Shown here: piece by piece, positions 1 through 7,731 of the stretch | How positions within the stretch are numbered: position 1 is the stretch's first letter | Layout: every line of letters begins with the position of its first letter | NCBI GenBank assembly: GCA_002436485.1 | Contig: DJMK01000011.1 | Span: 1-15,879 of the forward strand | Length of the DNA: 15,879 nt | Source of the DNA: Proteobacteria bacterium UBA6492 | GTDB lineage: Bacteria > Pseudomonadota > Gammaproteobacteria > UBA6429 > Thiohalophilaceae | Direction: 5' to 3' | The notes under the pieces: generated by a model | What the model was told of the DNA's origin: nothing | Databases searched by the model: none | The model's input: only the letters and a program-made list of their open reading frames with translations | Translations under genes and position numbers: made by a program

Positions 1-698
1 TCGACATAAAAAGCGGCAGACTGGTGCGGGTTTTCACCGTAACGCATGGCCTGGGCTTTATGGAACTGCATGTTGAAAGTGCGGGGAAAGGTTTCCTTCT
101 CGCCACTGGTATTAATTGCGCCCAGATAATTGGCAATCGCGCCATCATAGTTCGCTGTGTGCTCGTAGACTTTCACCGCCAGATCAAAACGCGTGGCATC
201 ATCTACCGCACCGTTATGTTGTTTCATGGAAGCAAGCACAGTTTCATAGTCACTGGCATTGACTATGACGGTGACATCTTTGTGATTCTTGGCGGCAGCG
301 CGCAACATGGTCGGACCACCAATATCGATATTTTCTATCGCAGTTGGCAGATCACAGTCCGGCCTGGCAACCGTTTGTTGAAAGGGATACAGGTTCACGA
401 CCACCATGTCGATCGGTGGAATGTCATTTTCCTGCATCACGGCGTCATCGGTACCGCGGCGCCCGAGTAAACCGCCATGTACTTTAGGATGCAGTGTCTT
501 GACCCGACCATCCATCATCTCGGGAAAACCGGTGTAATCTGAAACTTCGGTCACTGGAACGCCATTGTCCGCCAGCAGTTTTGCTGTACCGCCGGTTGAG
601 AGGATCTCGATGGCAAAATCCCCGTGCAGGTGTTTTGCAAATTCGACAATAGCGGTCTTGTCCGAGACGCTGATCAAGGCGCGCTGGATCTTGTTCAT
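1..698 (-). CDS. purH: Bifunctional purine biosynthesis protein PurH, N-terminal part (cut by window edge)
   Basis: This frame stays open to the left edge and gives 232 residues of PurH (AICAR transformylase/IMP cyclohydrolase), which catalyses the last two steps of IMP synthesis in the cytoplasm. The N-terminal MGS-like cyclohydrolase domain is complete: STGGTAKLL at about 34-42, the segment EVSDYTGFPEMMDGRVKTLH at 51-70 followed by PKVHGGLLGRR, and NIDIGGPTM at 123-131. The AICAR transformylase domain has just begun at MRYGENPHQSAAFY (218-231). E. coli PurH is 529 residues, so more than half lies outside the window. The ATG at 698 aligns with the family start and has a weak AGGA about 8 bases upstream. 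The gene follows fis by 94 bp, as in Pseudomonas, with a strong stem-loop in the gap. Confidence 0.97.
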   Translation of the reverse strand, partial: MNKIQRALISVSDKTAIVEFAKHLHGDFAIEILSTGGTAKLLADNGVPVTEVSDYTGFPEMMDGRVKTLHPKVHGGLLGRRGTDDAVMQENDIPPIDMVVVNLYPFQQTVARPDCDLPTAIENIDIGGPTMLRAAAKNHKDVTVIVNASDYETVLASMKQHNGAVDDATRFDLAVKVYEHTANYDGAIANYLGAINTSGEKETFPRTFNMQFHKAQAMRYGENPHQSAAFYV

Positions 699-742
699 GG
701 CAGTGTCCTGGTTATTCGGTTTTTAAATGCGGGATAAACGAT

Positions 743-777
743 AACAGCGCAGGGCAAACGGGTTACCCTGCGCTGTT
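743..777 (-). terminator. Perfect 12-bp stem-loop between fis and purH
   Basis: AACAGCGCAGGG (743-754) pairs perfectly with CCCTGCGCTGTT (766-777) around an 11-base loop. It lies 15 bases past the fis stop and 44 bases before the purH start, so RNA from the dusB-fis operon would fold here. On the minus strand no immediate U-tract follows, only moderately T-rich sequence. It is therefore either an imperfect intrinsic terminator, an RNA-stabilising 3' structure, or a purH leader attenuator. The pairing is seen directly; the role is inferred. Confidence 0.45.
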
Positions 778-792
778 GGTAGTGCGTATTGA

Positions 793-1083
793 TTACTGGT
801 GTAATCCGTACATTTTAAGTTTCTTGCGCAAGGTACCACGATTGATACCCAGCAGTTCGGCGGCCTTGCTCTGGTTTCCGCGAACGTAAGCCATTACTGT
901 TTCCAGTAACGGTGTTTCCACTTCCTGCAGGAACATGTTGTAAAGCTGTCCTGCTGAATGCCCATCGAGTTGCTTGAGATAGGCGTCCATGGTTTCCTTT
1001 ACGCTGTCACGCAAGGTATTTTGAGTAGTGCTGGATTGCTCCTGAGTCGCTTCATCCAGAGGTGCCAAGACTGTTTCAGTCAT
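793..1083 (-). CDS. fis: DNA-binding protein Fis
   Basis: This 96-residue protein matches Fis (98 residues in E. coli), the small dimeric nucleoid protein that bends DNA and activates rRNA and other growth-linked promoters. The C-terminal helix-turn-helix is plain: NQSKAAELLGINRGTLRKKL at about 70-89, then KMYGL. The N-terminal arm (residues 1-25) is divergent and rich in T, Q and E, as is usual outside enterics; the central dimerisation helix carries the segment LYNMFLQEVETPLLETVM. The ATG at 1083 overlaps the dusB stop by 4 nt (ATGA on the minus strand), so translation is probably coupled to dusB. The dusB-fis order is the classic arrangement, in which fis expression follows the dusB promoter. 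Confidence 0.97.
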   Translation of the reverse strand: MTETVLAPLDEATQEQSSTTQNTLRDSVKETMDAYLKQLDGHSAGQLYNMFLQEVETPLLETVMAYVRGNQSKAAELLGINRGTLRKKLKMYGLHQ

Positions 1084-2066
1084 GCTGCTAACTCCTCCCT
1101 GGGGTTAAGTTTGTTAAAAAATTCGTTAACCATTTCAATTTGTTGCTCAACATTATCAACGCGATTAACTGCCTGTCTGAATGCAGCACCGCGTGGGTGT
1201 CCTTTGCTATACCAGCTTATATGCTTGCGGGCGATCCTGACGCCGGTAAACTCCCCGTAAAAAGCATACAAGTTATTAAGGTGTCCGATGAGGATATCGC
1301 GAACTTCCTGCGGTGTTGGTTCGGGTAAGTGCTCACCGTTCTCTAGGTAATACTGTATTTCGCGAAATATCCAGGGTTTCCCCTGCGCCGCGCGACCAAT
1401 CATGACCGCATCAACACCCGCATACTCTAACACAAACTTTGCTTTTTCGGGTGTAGTAATATCGCCATTTGCGACGACAGGAATGCAAATTTTTTGCTTG
1501 ACTTCTGCAATCGTATCGTACTCAGCGTCACCGGTGTATTGACAGGCACGAGTGCGGCCATGTATCGACAGCGACTGTATGCCGGCGTCTTCGGCGATTT
1601 TCGCAATTGCCAGAGCATTTTTATGCTGTTTGTCCCAGCCGGTCCTGATCTTTAGTGTTACCGGAATATCAACTGCTTTAACAACCGAGCTTAAAATGTT
1701 TTCCACCAGCTTTTCGTCCTGCATTAATGCCGATCCGGCCATGACGTTGCAGACCTTTTTGGCAGGACAACCCATGTTGATATCAAGAATCTGTGCGCCA
1801 TTGTCGGCGTTATGCCTGGCGGCTTCTGCCATCATTTCTGGATCAGCACCGGCTATCTGTACTGATTTGGGTTCGGTCTCGCCTTCATGATTGGCGCGGC
1901 GTTGGGTCTTCTTGCTGCCATACAGCAGCGAATTACTAGTGACCATTTCAGACACGGCCATGCCAGCACCCATTTGCTTGCACAGTTGGCGAAACGGACG
2001 ATCAGTGACACCAGCCATGGGGGCCAGGATCAGGTTGTTTGCCAGCTTGTAAGGTCCGATTTGCAT
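1080..2066 (-). CDS. dusB: tRNA-dihydrouridine synthase B
   Basis: This 328-residue FMN-dependent TIM-barrel enzyme reduces uridine to dihydrouridine in the D-loop of tRNAs (U17 for E. coli DusB, 321 residues). Motifs in order: LAPMAGVTDRPFRQLC at 14-29 (FMN site), NMGCPAKKV at 97-105 with the catalytic Cys100, HGRTR near 169, VVANGDI near 198, and GVDAVMIGRAAQGKPWIF around 218-235. The C-terminal helical tRNA-binding part includes RKHISWYSKG. The start at 2066 gives the usual family opening (MQIGPYKLANNLILAPMAG), although no good Shine-Dalgarno sequence precedes it. It is the first gene of the dusB-fis unit, 90 bp downstream of the zinc-ribbon gene. Confidence 0.97.
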   Translation of the reverse strand: MQIGPYKLANNLILAPMAGVTDRPFRQLCKQMGAGMAVSEMVTSNSLLYGSKKTQRRANHEGETEPKSVQIAGADPEMMAEAARHNADNGAQILDINMGCPAKKVCNVMAGSALMQDEKLVENILSSVVKAVDIPVTLKIRTGWDKQHKNALAIAKIAEDAGIQSLSIHGRTRACQYTGDAEYDTIAEVKQKICIPVVANGDITTPEKAKFVLEYAGVDAVMIGRAAQGKPWIFREIQYYLENGEHLPEPTPQEVRDILIGHLNNLYAFYGEFTGVRIARKHISWYSKGHPRGAAFRQAVNRVDNVEQQIEMVNEFFNKLNPREELAA

Positions 2067-2099
2067 GCAGAGTGTCTATGTGCCTGTGAAAGGTTGCCG

Positions 2100-2128
2100 A
2101 TCATACCGCCTAAAAAGCAGGGATTAAA
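2100..2128 (-). promoter_or_regulatory. Putative dusB-fis promoter
   Basis: On the minus strand the 90-bp gap before dusB holds a TATGAT -10 hexamer (2100-2105, 5 of 6 to consensus) and, 17 bases upstream, a weak TTTAAT -35 (2123-2128, 3 of 6). A start about 7 bases after the -10 would give a leader of roughly 25-30 bases. E. coli transcribes dusB-fis from a promoter in the same place under stringent and growth-phase control. Only the -10 is convincing, and no activator site was recognised. Confidence 0.35.
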
Positions 2129-2156
2129 CCCGTGCCAGTCACAAAATTGCATATGT

Positions 2157-3731
2157 TTACAGGAAGGTGAATTCAAAATTGATGGCGTCATCACCCGGAT
2201 CAAGCACCGGCAGGGTGATATGCACGGGCGTGCCCGCTTCCATCAATAGAAAACGCGAGTACATCTTGTCGAGGTATTCCTCTGGGGTAAATCGGCGGTT
2301 TGCGACGATATTCCCACTTAGATCAGACAACTTAACAAGGATGTCCGGGTACGGTTGATCAAATCCGGCCTGGTTGACAAAGGCCGCACTGATTAGCAAC
2401 GCATTTTTTTGCGTTGGGTGGCTGCGCACATCACGGTTGGTGAGCGAGATCTTGCTGACATCGACTGGCCCGCTGTATACGCATGATAACGTATCGCACA
2501 GACTCATCAGCATAGGTTGCAATGCGGGGCTCATCCGCGCCAGTTCGGTGTTGCGAAATATCACTGCCTGCAGCAGAAGGCCGAGTATCAATATCAACAA
2601 TGCAAACGAAAGTCCGGTAGTAACCCATGGTGAGCGGCCTGGTTCTTCCGCTTTTTCCAGGGAGCGCCGTAATGCCATAGGAATATTCTGATCCAGAGAC
2701 GGCAGTTCGTCTTCCTGCGGTAGTGTTTGCTTGCTCGATAAGCTGTCCTCAAAAAAGTCATCCGTGTCATCAGGTTCAGGCTGGGTTGTTTGCTCGGGTT
2801 TTGCTTTCTGCTTAGTCTGCTGCTCATCCTTTTGCTTGAAGGCAATATGCGGTTCCGAATCCTTTACACCAAGCATGGAATCAGTAAATGCAGACTGCTC
2901 GCCGGTGAATGGTTCGATTCCCAGGTTGTTGGCATCAAAATCAATAGAGCGATCCCGTTGTTTATCGCTGAGCGGTTTGCCCGGTTTTGCCGTTGTATTT
3001 TCGGGTGATGTATTTTTTTCAGGTGCCTCAGGCAGGATTTCTATTTCTTCAACCTTGTCCAGATCATCATCGCCGTTGTCGACAGTATCATCCGGCATAT
3101 CACCTGATTTATCGAGGCTGCGAGTAAATGCCAGTAGTTCGTCAATGTGTTTATCAATCTCGTCCTGGCTGGTTTCTTCTCCGGGTTCCGAACGCAATAT
3201 CTCATCTGCAGCCGAGTACAGGTTTTGTATCTGTGCGGTATCTTCGTCAGTGGCAGGTGCTTCCTTTGACTCGACATCTTCGTATGAGTTTTCTGGTTCT
3301 GCCTGTTGCTCGTTCGCTGTTTCTTTTGGCTCACCAAACTTGATGAACGATTCACCAAATTCAAGTTCGCCTGGAATTGGTACCGGTGCCATTTCATCGA
3401 GGTTGTTGTAGCGCGCATTGGTGCCGATAGTCGACTCCATGAAATCGCTCTGGTCCGGTTGTTCGGTTGGTATGCTCGCCGGTTTTTCATCGGACGAACC
3501 AGTCAGGTCGATGTGTTCGTGGTCTAGTCGGGATAAATCCTGCGGGCGGATTGCAATATCCTCGGCCGGTGGAATCATGTTTTCCTCAACCGGGGGTAAG
3601 CGGGTATATAGATGCCCGGTCGCGTCAAACACATCCTGGCAACTACCACAGCGCACCTTGCCTTTGGCCGCTTTAAGGTGTGCTTCGGTGATGCGAAAAC
3701 AGGTCTGGCAATGGGGGCACTGTGTATACAT
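2157..3731 (-). CDS. Zinc-ribbon, single-pass membrane protein with C-terminal DUF3426 domain
   Basis: This 524-residue protein begins with an MJ0042-type zinc ribbon: CPHC (Cys5, Cys8) and CGSC (Cys28, Cys31), followed by DVFDATGHL. Residues 45-360 form a very acidic, probably disordered linker rich in E, D, P, Q and S. A single transmembrane helix spans about 369-392, flanked by RSP and RNTELAR. Residues 393-524 match the DUF3426 domain; Cys412 and Cys417 (LCDTLSCVY) could form a disulfide if the domain is periplasmic. The predicted topology is cytoplasmic zinc ribbon and periplasmic C-terminus. A protein of this type commonly sits between prmA and dusB in gammaproteobacteria, and its function is unknown to me. 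The length is large for the family because of the linker. It ends 90 bp before dusB and starts 17 bp after prmA. A role as a membrane-tethered regulator is only a guess. Confidence 0.85.
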   Translation of the reverse strand: MYTQCPHCQTCFRITEAHLKAAKGKVRCGSCQDVFDATGHLYTRLPPVEENMIPPAEDIAIRPQDLSRLDHEHIDLTGSSDEKPASIPTEQPDQSDFMESTIGTNARYNNLDEMAPVPIPGELEFGESFIKFGEPKETANEQQAEPENSYEDVESKEAPATDEDTAQIQNLYSAADEILRSEPGEETSQDEIDKHIDELLAFTRSLDKSGDMPDDTVDNGDDDLDKVEEIEILPEAPEKNTSPENTTAKPGKPLSDKQRDRSIDFDANNLGIEPFTGEQSAFTDSMLGVKDSEPHIAFKQKDEQQTKQKAKPEQTTQPEPDDTDDFFEDSLSSKQTLPQEDELPSLDQNIPMALRRSLEKAEEPGRSPWVTTGLSFALLILILGLLLQAVIFRNTELARMSPALQPMLMSLCDTLSCVYSGPVDVSKISLTNRDVRSHPTQKNALLISAAFVNQAGFDQPYPDILVKLSDLSGNIVANRRFTPEEYLDKMYSRFLLMEAGTPVHITLPVLDPGDDAINFEFTFL

Positions 3732-3748
3732 GAGATAAGCTAGCTGGC

Positions 3749-4627
3749 TTAACCGGGACGCCGTTTACCGGTCAGCAATACCCAGTCTTCCTCTTCCTTC
3801 GTTAAAGCAATGTCGAACCAGGGCTGATAGGCATTCAGGACATCACTGGCCTGTTCCCGCAGAATCCCGGATAGCACTATCTTAGCACCTGCACGGGTAA
3901 ATGCCGAAAATCGTGTTGCCAGCTGAATGAGGGGGCCGGCCAGAATATTTGCCAGTAATAAATCGCATTCCATGGGTATACCCTCGACACCCTTGCAACT
4001 GACCAGCGAAGCCACCTGGTTATGCTTCGCATTAGATTTTGTTGCCAACAGGGCCTGAGGATCATTATCAATGGCTTCAACATGGCTGGCGCCCAGTTTT
4101 GCCGCGGCAATCGCGAGAATGCCCGAGCCACAGCCATAATCGACAACCTGCAAATCCCGCGGCGGATGTGCATCCAGCCACTCCAGGCACATGGCTGTGG
4201 TCGGGTGAGTGCCTGTTCCAAATGCCAGGCCGGGATCCAGCAGAATGTTTACTGCCTGTGTATCTGGCGGTGAGTGATGAGACGGAATGATCCACAACCG
4301 CTTTCCAAATTGCATGGGCTTGTATCGATCCATCCACTCACGTACCCAGTCCTTGTCTTCGAGTATTTCACTTCGGGCCGCGCTAATTTTATCCTGGTGT
4401 ACTTTCACAAGCTGTTTAGTGATTCCGTCAATATTGTTGCTGGCATCAAACAACCCGGTGATGATGGTCTCGGCCCAGATCGGGGTCTCACCCGGCGGTG
4501 GTTCAAACAGTGGCTGATCCTGTGCATCTTCATAGGTGAGTGACAACGCGCCGAGCTCATTGAGGGCATCGGAGAGTACATCGACGTGCTTGGAAGAAGT
4601 ATTTATTTTCAGTTGTAGCCAAGGCAT
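3749..4627 (-). CDS. prmA: Ribosomal protein L11 methyltransferase
   Basis: PrmA uses S-adenosylmethionine to trimethylate ribosomal protein L11. From the ATG at 4627 the product is 292 residues (293 in E. coli). The N-terminal substrate-recruiting domain starts MPWLQLKINT and includes FEPPPGETPIW (41-51). The SAM-binding Rossmann domain has GTGTHPTT at 137-144, motif I VVDYGCGSGI at 161-170, AIDNDP at 185-190, and the LLANILAGPL loop at 224-233 in place of an NPP-type motif, as is typical of PrmA. The frame extends upstream to 4759, but those 44 residues overlap the accC coding region and have no counterpart in the family, so I reject that start. It follows accC by 61 bp, a gene order shared with Pseudomonas. 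Confidence 0.96.
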   Translation of the reverse strand: MPWLQLKINTSSKHVDVLSDALNELGALSLTYEDAQDQPLFEPPPGETPIWAETIITGLFDASNNIDGITKQLVKVHQDKISAARSEILEDKDWVREWMDRYKPMQFGKRLWIIPSHHSPPDTQAVNILLDPGLAFGTGTHPTTAMCLEWLDAHPPRDLQVVDYGCGSGILAIAAAKLGASHVEAIDNDPQALLATKSNAKHNQVASLVSCKGVEGIPMECDLLLANILAGPLIQLATRFSAFTRAGAKIVLSGILREQASDVLNAYQPWFDIALTKEEEDWVLLTGKRRPG

Positions 4628-4688
4628 GACAAATAGGATGACCTGCAATGGGGCGAGGACACCGCTTTCGATAAATGATTGAAAACGC

Positions 4689-6035
4689 TTACTGGCTTTC
4701 GGCCAGCTTCTTTTCCAGGTAGTGAATGTTCGTGCCGCCTGCTTCAAAGGCAGCGTCACGCATCAGTTCCTGGTGAAGTGCAATATTGGTTTTGATGCCT
4801 TCAATAACAATCTCGGATAACGCGATGCGCATGCGTGCAATAGCAGCCTGGCGTGAATCCCCATAGGTAATCAGTTTACCAATCATTGAGTCATAGTATG
4901 GCGGAACGGTGTAACCATCATAAATATGCGAGTCGACACGAATGCCAGGACCGCCCGGCGTATGGTAGGCAGTAATGGTTCCGGGAGAGGGCAAAAATGT
5001 TCTTGCATCCTCGGCATTGATACGGCATTCAATGGCATGGCCGCGAATGATGATGTCGCTTTGTTGCGCGCTCAAAGCTTCACCCGAGGCAATGCGAATC
5101 TGTTCTTTGACAATATCCACGCCGGTTACCAGTTCAGTAACGGGATGCTCAACCTGAATACGCGTATTCATCTCGATAAAATAAAATTCGCCATCCTGGT
5201 ATAAAAACTCGAACGTTCCAGCACCACGGTAACCGATATCAACACAGGCCTGTGCACAACGTTCACCTATGCGTTTGCGCATTTCCCTGGTAATCCCCGG
5301 AGCGGGTGCCTCTTCAATGACTTTCTGGTGACGGCGTTGCATCGAGCAGTCACGTTCACCGAGGTGAACAGCACTGCCATGCTCATCAGCCAGAACCTGG
5401 ATTTCGATATGACGTGGTGTCTCGAGAAATTTTTCCATGTACACCATGTCATTGTTAAAGGCAGCACCGGCTTCGGCCTTGGTCAGGGTGATAGCATTAA
5501 TCAAAGCTGCCTCGGAGTGTACAACGCGCATACCACGACCACCGCCACCACCGGCAGCCTTGATAATCACCGGAAACCCGATTTCACGCGCAAGACGAAT
5601 ATTTTCCTTTTCATCATCACCCAGGGGACCATCCGATCCCGGTACGCAAGGTACGCCGGCTGCTTTCATTGCCTTGATCGCCTCAACCTTGTCGCCCATC
5701 ATGCGGATCGTTTCTGCACGTGGCCCGATAAAAATAAATCCTGACTCTTCTACGCGCTCGGCAAAGTCGGCGTTTTCAGACAAAAACCCATAGCCGGGAT
5801 GAATTGCTACCGCGTCAGTGACTTCAGCTGCGCTGAGCACAGCTGGTACATTGAGATAGCTGTCGGTTGATGCCGCCGGACCGATACAGACGGACTCATC
5901 AGCCAGACGCACATGTTTCAGATCACGGTCTGCCTCGGAATGTGCAGCAACAGTCTTGATGCCCAGTTCACGACAGGCGCGCAGTATGCGCAGGGCGATC
6001 TCGCCACGGTTGGCAATAAGGATCTTGTCTATCAT
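4689..6035 (-). CDS. accC: Biotin carboxylase subunit of acetyl-CoA carboxylase
   Basis: AccC carboxylates the biotin on AccB using ATP and bicarbonate, the first half-reaction of malonyl-CoA synthesis for fatty acids. At 448 residues it nearly equals the E. coli enzyme (449) and keeps its numbering. The biotin-carboxylase N-domain opens with KILIANRGEIALRILRA (4-20). The ATP-grasp glycine loop is KAAGGGGGRGM (159-169). The catalytic stretch EMNTRIQVEHPVTE (288-301) supplies Glu288, Arg292 and Glu296, and Arg338 follows in ECRINAED. The start at 6035 matches the family. It lies 13 bp after accB and is almost certainly co-transcribed with it; the carboxyltransferase genes accA and accD are not in the window. 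Confidence 0.98.
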   Translation of the reverse strand: MIDKILIANRGEIALRILRACRELGIKTVAAHSEADRDLKHVRLADESVCIGPAASTDSYLNVPAVLSAAEVTDAVAIHPGYGFLSENADFAERVEESGFIFIGPRAETIRMMGDKVEAIKAMKAAGVPCVPGSDGPLGDDEKENIRLAREIGFPVIIKAAGGGGGRGMRVVHSEAALINAITLTKAEAGAAFNNDMVYMEKFLETPRHIEIQVLADEHGSAVHLGERDCSMQRRHQKVIEEAPAPGITREMRKRIGERCAQACVDIGYRGAGTFEFLYQDGEFYFIEMNTRIQVEHPVTELVTGVDIVKEQIRIASGEALSAQQSDIIIRGHAIECRINAEDARTFLPSPGTITAYHTPGGPGIRVDSHIYDGYTVPPYYDSMIGKLITYGDSRQAAIARMRIALSEIVIEGIKTNIALHQELMRDAAFEAGGTNIHYLEKKLAESQ

Positions 6036-6048
6036 GCTTCTGTCTACT

Positions 6049-6492
6049 TTATTCGATTATAAAGAGCGGCTGGTTATATTCGACGGGTTGCCCGTTTTCC
6101 ACCAGTATCGCCTTGATCGTACCGGCCTTGTCGGCCTCGATCTGGTTCAGCAGCTTCATGGCCTCAATGATACAAAGCGTATCGCCGTTCTTGACGCTTT
6201 GACCTTCCTCGATAAATGGTTTGGCGCCCGGGCTAGGGGCACGATAGAAGGTTCCCACCATGGGTGCACGAACTACGTGCCCGGTAATCTCTTCCGACGG
6301 TTTTTCCGCAGGTGCTTCAGCCGCGGGTGCTGGCGCGGCGGCCGGGGCAGGTGCAGCGGGTGCCATCATCATCGGTGTTGAACCGGTGGCACGACTGATA
6401 CGAACCGATTCTTCACCTTCCTTGATCTCGATTTCTGCCACGCCGGACTCTTCCAGTAGTTCGATAAGCTTTTTAACTTTTCGTATATCCAT
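6049..6492 (-). CDS. accB: Biotin carboxyl carrier protein of acetyl-CoA carboxylase
   Basis: AccB carries the biotin that AccC carboxylates and that AccA/AccD use to make malonyl-CoA. From the ATG at 6492 it is 147 residues. The N-terminal segment MDIRKVKKLIELLEESG matches E. coli closely, then comes a flexible Ala/Pro linker (about 44-63), then the biotinyl domain (about 70-147). Biotin is attached at Lys113 in EAMKLLNQIEAD; the usual AMKM is AMKL here, a common variant. The frame also runs upstream to 6558, but the extra 22 residues overlap aroQ and are absent from the family, so the internal ATG, with GAAGAGA about 9 bases upstream, is chosen. It follows aroQ by 22 bp. Confidence 0.96.
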   Translation of the reverse strand: MDIRKVKKLIELLEESGVAEIEIKEGEESVRISRATGSTPMMMAPAAPAPAAAPAPAAEAPAEKPSEEITGHVVRAPMVGTFYRAPSPGAKPFIEEGQSVKNGDTLCIIEAMKLLNQIEADKAGTIKAILVENGQPVEYNQPLFIIE

Positions 6493-6514
6493 GTTTATAT
6501 TCTCTTCAAAATAA

Positions 6515-6955
6515 TTATTTTGACAGTTGCGACAAGGCAGCCTGTAACGCAAGTTCATAACCGATTGGACCGAGGCCGCTGATCACACCCACTGCCAGGT
6601 CCGAAAAATACGAGTGCTGGCGAAAATTCTCGCGGGCGTGAACGTTGGACAGATGTACCTCGATGAACGGAATCTTTACTGCTGCCAGGGCATCGCGTAA
6701 CGCTACGCTGGTATGGGTGAAAGCAGCCGGGTTGATAATGATGTAATCAACAGCATCTTTTTCAGCCTGTTGTACCGCATTGACCAGTTCGTGTTCGGCA
6801 TTGCTCTGGACACACTTAAGCGCCTGCCCTGCCTTACTGGCGATAGCCGCGAGGCGATCATCAATCTGGGCCAGGCTTGTGGAGCCGTAGTGTTCCGGCT
6901 CGCGTGTACCCAGCAGATTCAGATTGGGACCGTGAATTACGAGAATGCCTGCCAT
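6515..6955 (-). CDS. aroQ: 3-dehydroquinate dehydratase, type II
   Basis: This enzyme converts 3-dehydroquinate to 3-dehydroshikimate in the shikimate pathway. The 146-residue length and motifs are those of the dodecameric type II family: GPNLNLLGTREPEHYG (9-24) with the catalytic Tyr23, INPAAFTHTSVALRDAL (74-90) with Asn75 and His81, EVHLSNVHARE (99-109) with His101, and Arg112 in FRQHS. The gene heads a tight aroQ-accB-accC cluster, the same order as in Pseudomonas. No Shine-Dalgarno sequence is evident before the ATG at 6955; instead a perfect 8-bp inverted repeat ends 12 bases upstream, which may bear on its control. Confidence 0.97.
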   Translation of the reverse strand: MAGILVIHGPNLNLLGTREPEHYGSTSLAQIDDRLAAIASKAGQALKCVQSNAEHELVNAVQQAEKDAVDYIIINPAAFTHTSVALRDALAAVKIPFIEVHLSNVHARENFRQHSYFSDLAVGVISGLGPIGYELALQAALSQLSK

Positions 6956-6966
6956 AGTGTCTGTTT

Positions 6967-6988
6967 ATGTATTTCGCTGCAAATACAT
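6967..6988 (-). repeat. Perfect inverted repeat in the aroQ leader
   Basis: ATGTATTT (6967-6974) and AAATACAT (6981-6988) are perfect 8-bp inverted arms around a 6-base centre. The element sits 11 bases upstream of the aroQ ATG within the 201-bp AT-rich gap 6956-7156 between tlpA and aroQ. It could be a DNA operator dyad or a leader hairpin close to the ribosome-binding region. In the rest of the gap I found no convincing terminator for tlpA; the best minus-strand promoter guess is TGGACA, 17 bases, GAAAAT around 7030-7060, which is weak. Confidence 0.5.
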
Positions 6989-7156
6989 GCATTTTTACAG
7001 CATGTTCACAGAAATTTCGTAGTCTAGTTGAAGATGAATTTTCGCTGATTATGTGCGAATTGTCCAGTTTTACACTAGATAAGCCTCAAATAAGTGATTT
7101 TGGCGGATTTTAGCGACAAATTTCGACCAGATACGGCCAAAGAATAGTGAATCGGA

Positions 7157-7720
7157 TCACAGTAACGGTTGAATCAGCTTTTCTACTTCCTCGTAGGTTA
7201 ACTCATGAAGCAATGTATGGATGATGGCGCCTTTTCTGTCAACGATCACCGAATAAGGCAGGACACCCAGGTGATTGCCATATTGTTGTGTCAGGACGAT
7301 GCCTTCTTCTTCCCCCACCAGGATTGGGTAGTTAATCCCCATGGGATCGACAAAGTCCATGGCTGCCTGGGGTGTATCCAGAGCCACGCCGACAATCGCA
7401 AAGCCCTGTTCACGGTATTTATCCTGTAGCTCAATGAAAGCGGGAATCTCACGCCGGCAGGGTGGGCACCAGGTAGCCCAGAAATTGATCATGACGACCT
7501 TGCCATCCCACTCCGACAGTTTACGCAGCTTACCCTCGGTATCTTTCAGGCTGAAATCAATGCGCTGCATACCAACGACAGATGAAGGACGAAGCTGTTT
7601 GTCCTGCTTAGCGGTGGTTTGTGGTGTCTCATGTTTGGAGAAATACCCGCCGACAAGGATGCCTGCGGCCAATGCAGCGAGCGCAATAATGACTAGTATT
7701 ATTTTTACCTTGGTGGGCAT
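7157..7720 (-). CDS. Membrane-anchored TlpA-family thiol-disulfide oxidoreductase
   Basis: This is a thioredoxin-fold protein with one N-terminal transmembrane anchor (hydrophobic stretch KIILVIIALAALAAGILVGG) and a periplasmic domain. Numbering from the alternative ATG at 7726 (189 residues), the active site is WATWCPPCRREIP with Cys87 and Cys90, the cis-proline is Pro157 in VLPYSVIVD, and the FWATWCPPC form is characteristic of TlpA/ResA/DsbE-like reductants. I place the start at the second ATG, 7720 (187 residues), because AGAG lies 6 bases before it, whereas it abuts the ATG at 7726. The gene follows dsbD by 11 bp, so DsbD is the obvious electron donor. Cytochrome c maturation genes are absent, so its target (general reduction, cytochrome c or another protein) is not known. 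Confidence 0.92.
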   Translation of the reverse strand: MPTKVKIILVIIALAALAAGILVGGYFSKHETPQTTAKQDKQLRPSSVVGMQRIDFSLKDTEGKLRKLSEWDGKVVMINFWATWCPPCRREIPAFIELQDKYREQGFAIVGVALDTPQAAMDFVDPMGINYPILVGEEEGIVLTQQYGNHLGVLPYSVIVDRKGAIIHTLLHELTYEEVEKLIQPLL

Positions 7721-7731
7721 GATCATCTCTA

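Noticed and set aside
24..470. Plus-strand open frame of 148 codons at the left end
   Set aside because: It lies wholly antisense to purH, whose protein matches family motifs throughout; the plus-strand translation has no recognisable features.
2731..3411. Plus-strand Ser-rich open frame of 226 codons
   Set aside because: It is the antisense of the acidic linker of the zinc-ribbon protein; Glu/Asp-rich coding sequence often leaves long Ser-rich frames on the other strand, and there is no ribosome-binding site of note.
4628..4759. Upstream extension of prmA
   Set aside because: It overlaps the accC coding region, and the family begins at MPWLQLK, encoded from 4627.
5328..5793. Plus-strand open frames of 118-138 codons inside accC
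   Set aside because: They are antisense to the conserved ATP-grasp region of accC and have no family resemblance.
6493..6558. Upstream extension of accB
   Set aside because: It overlaps aroQ, and family members begin at MDIRK.
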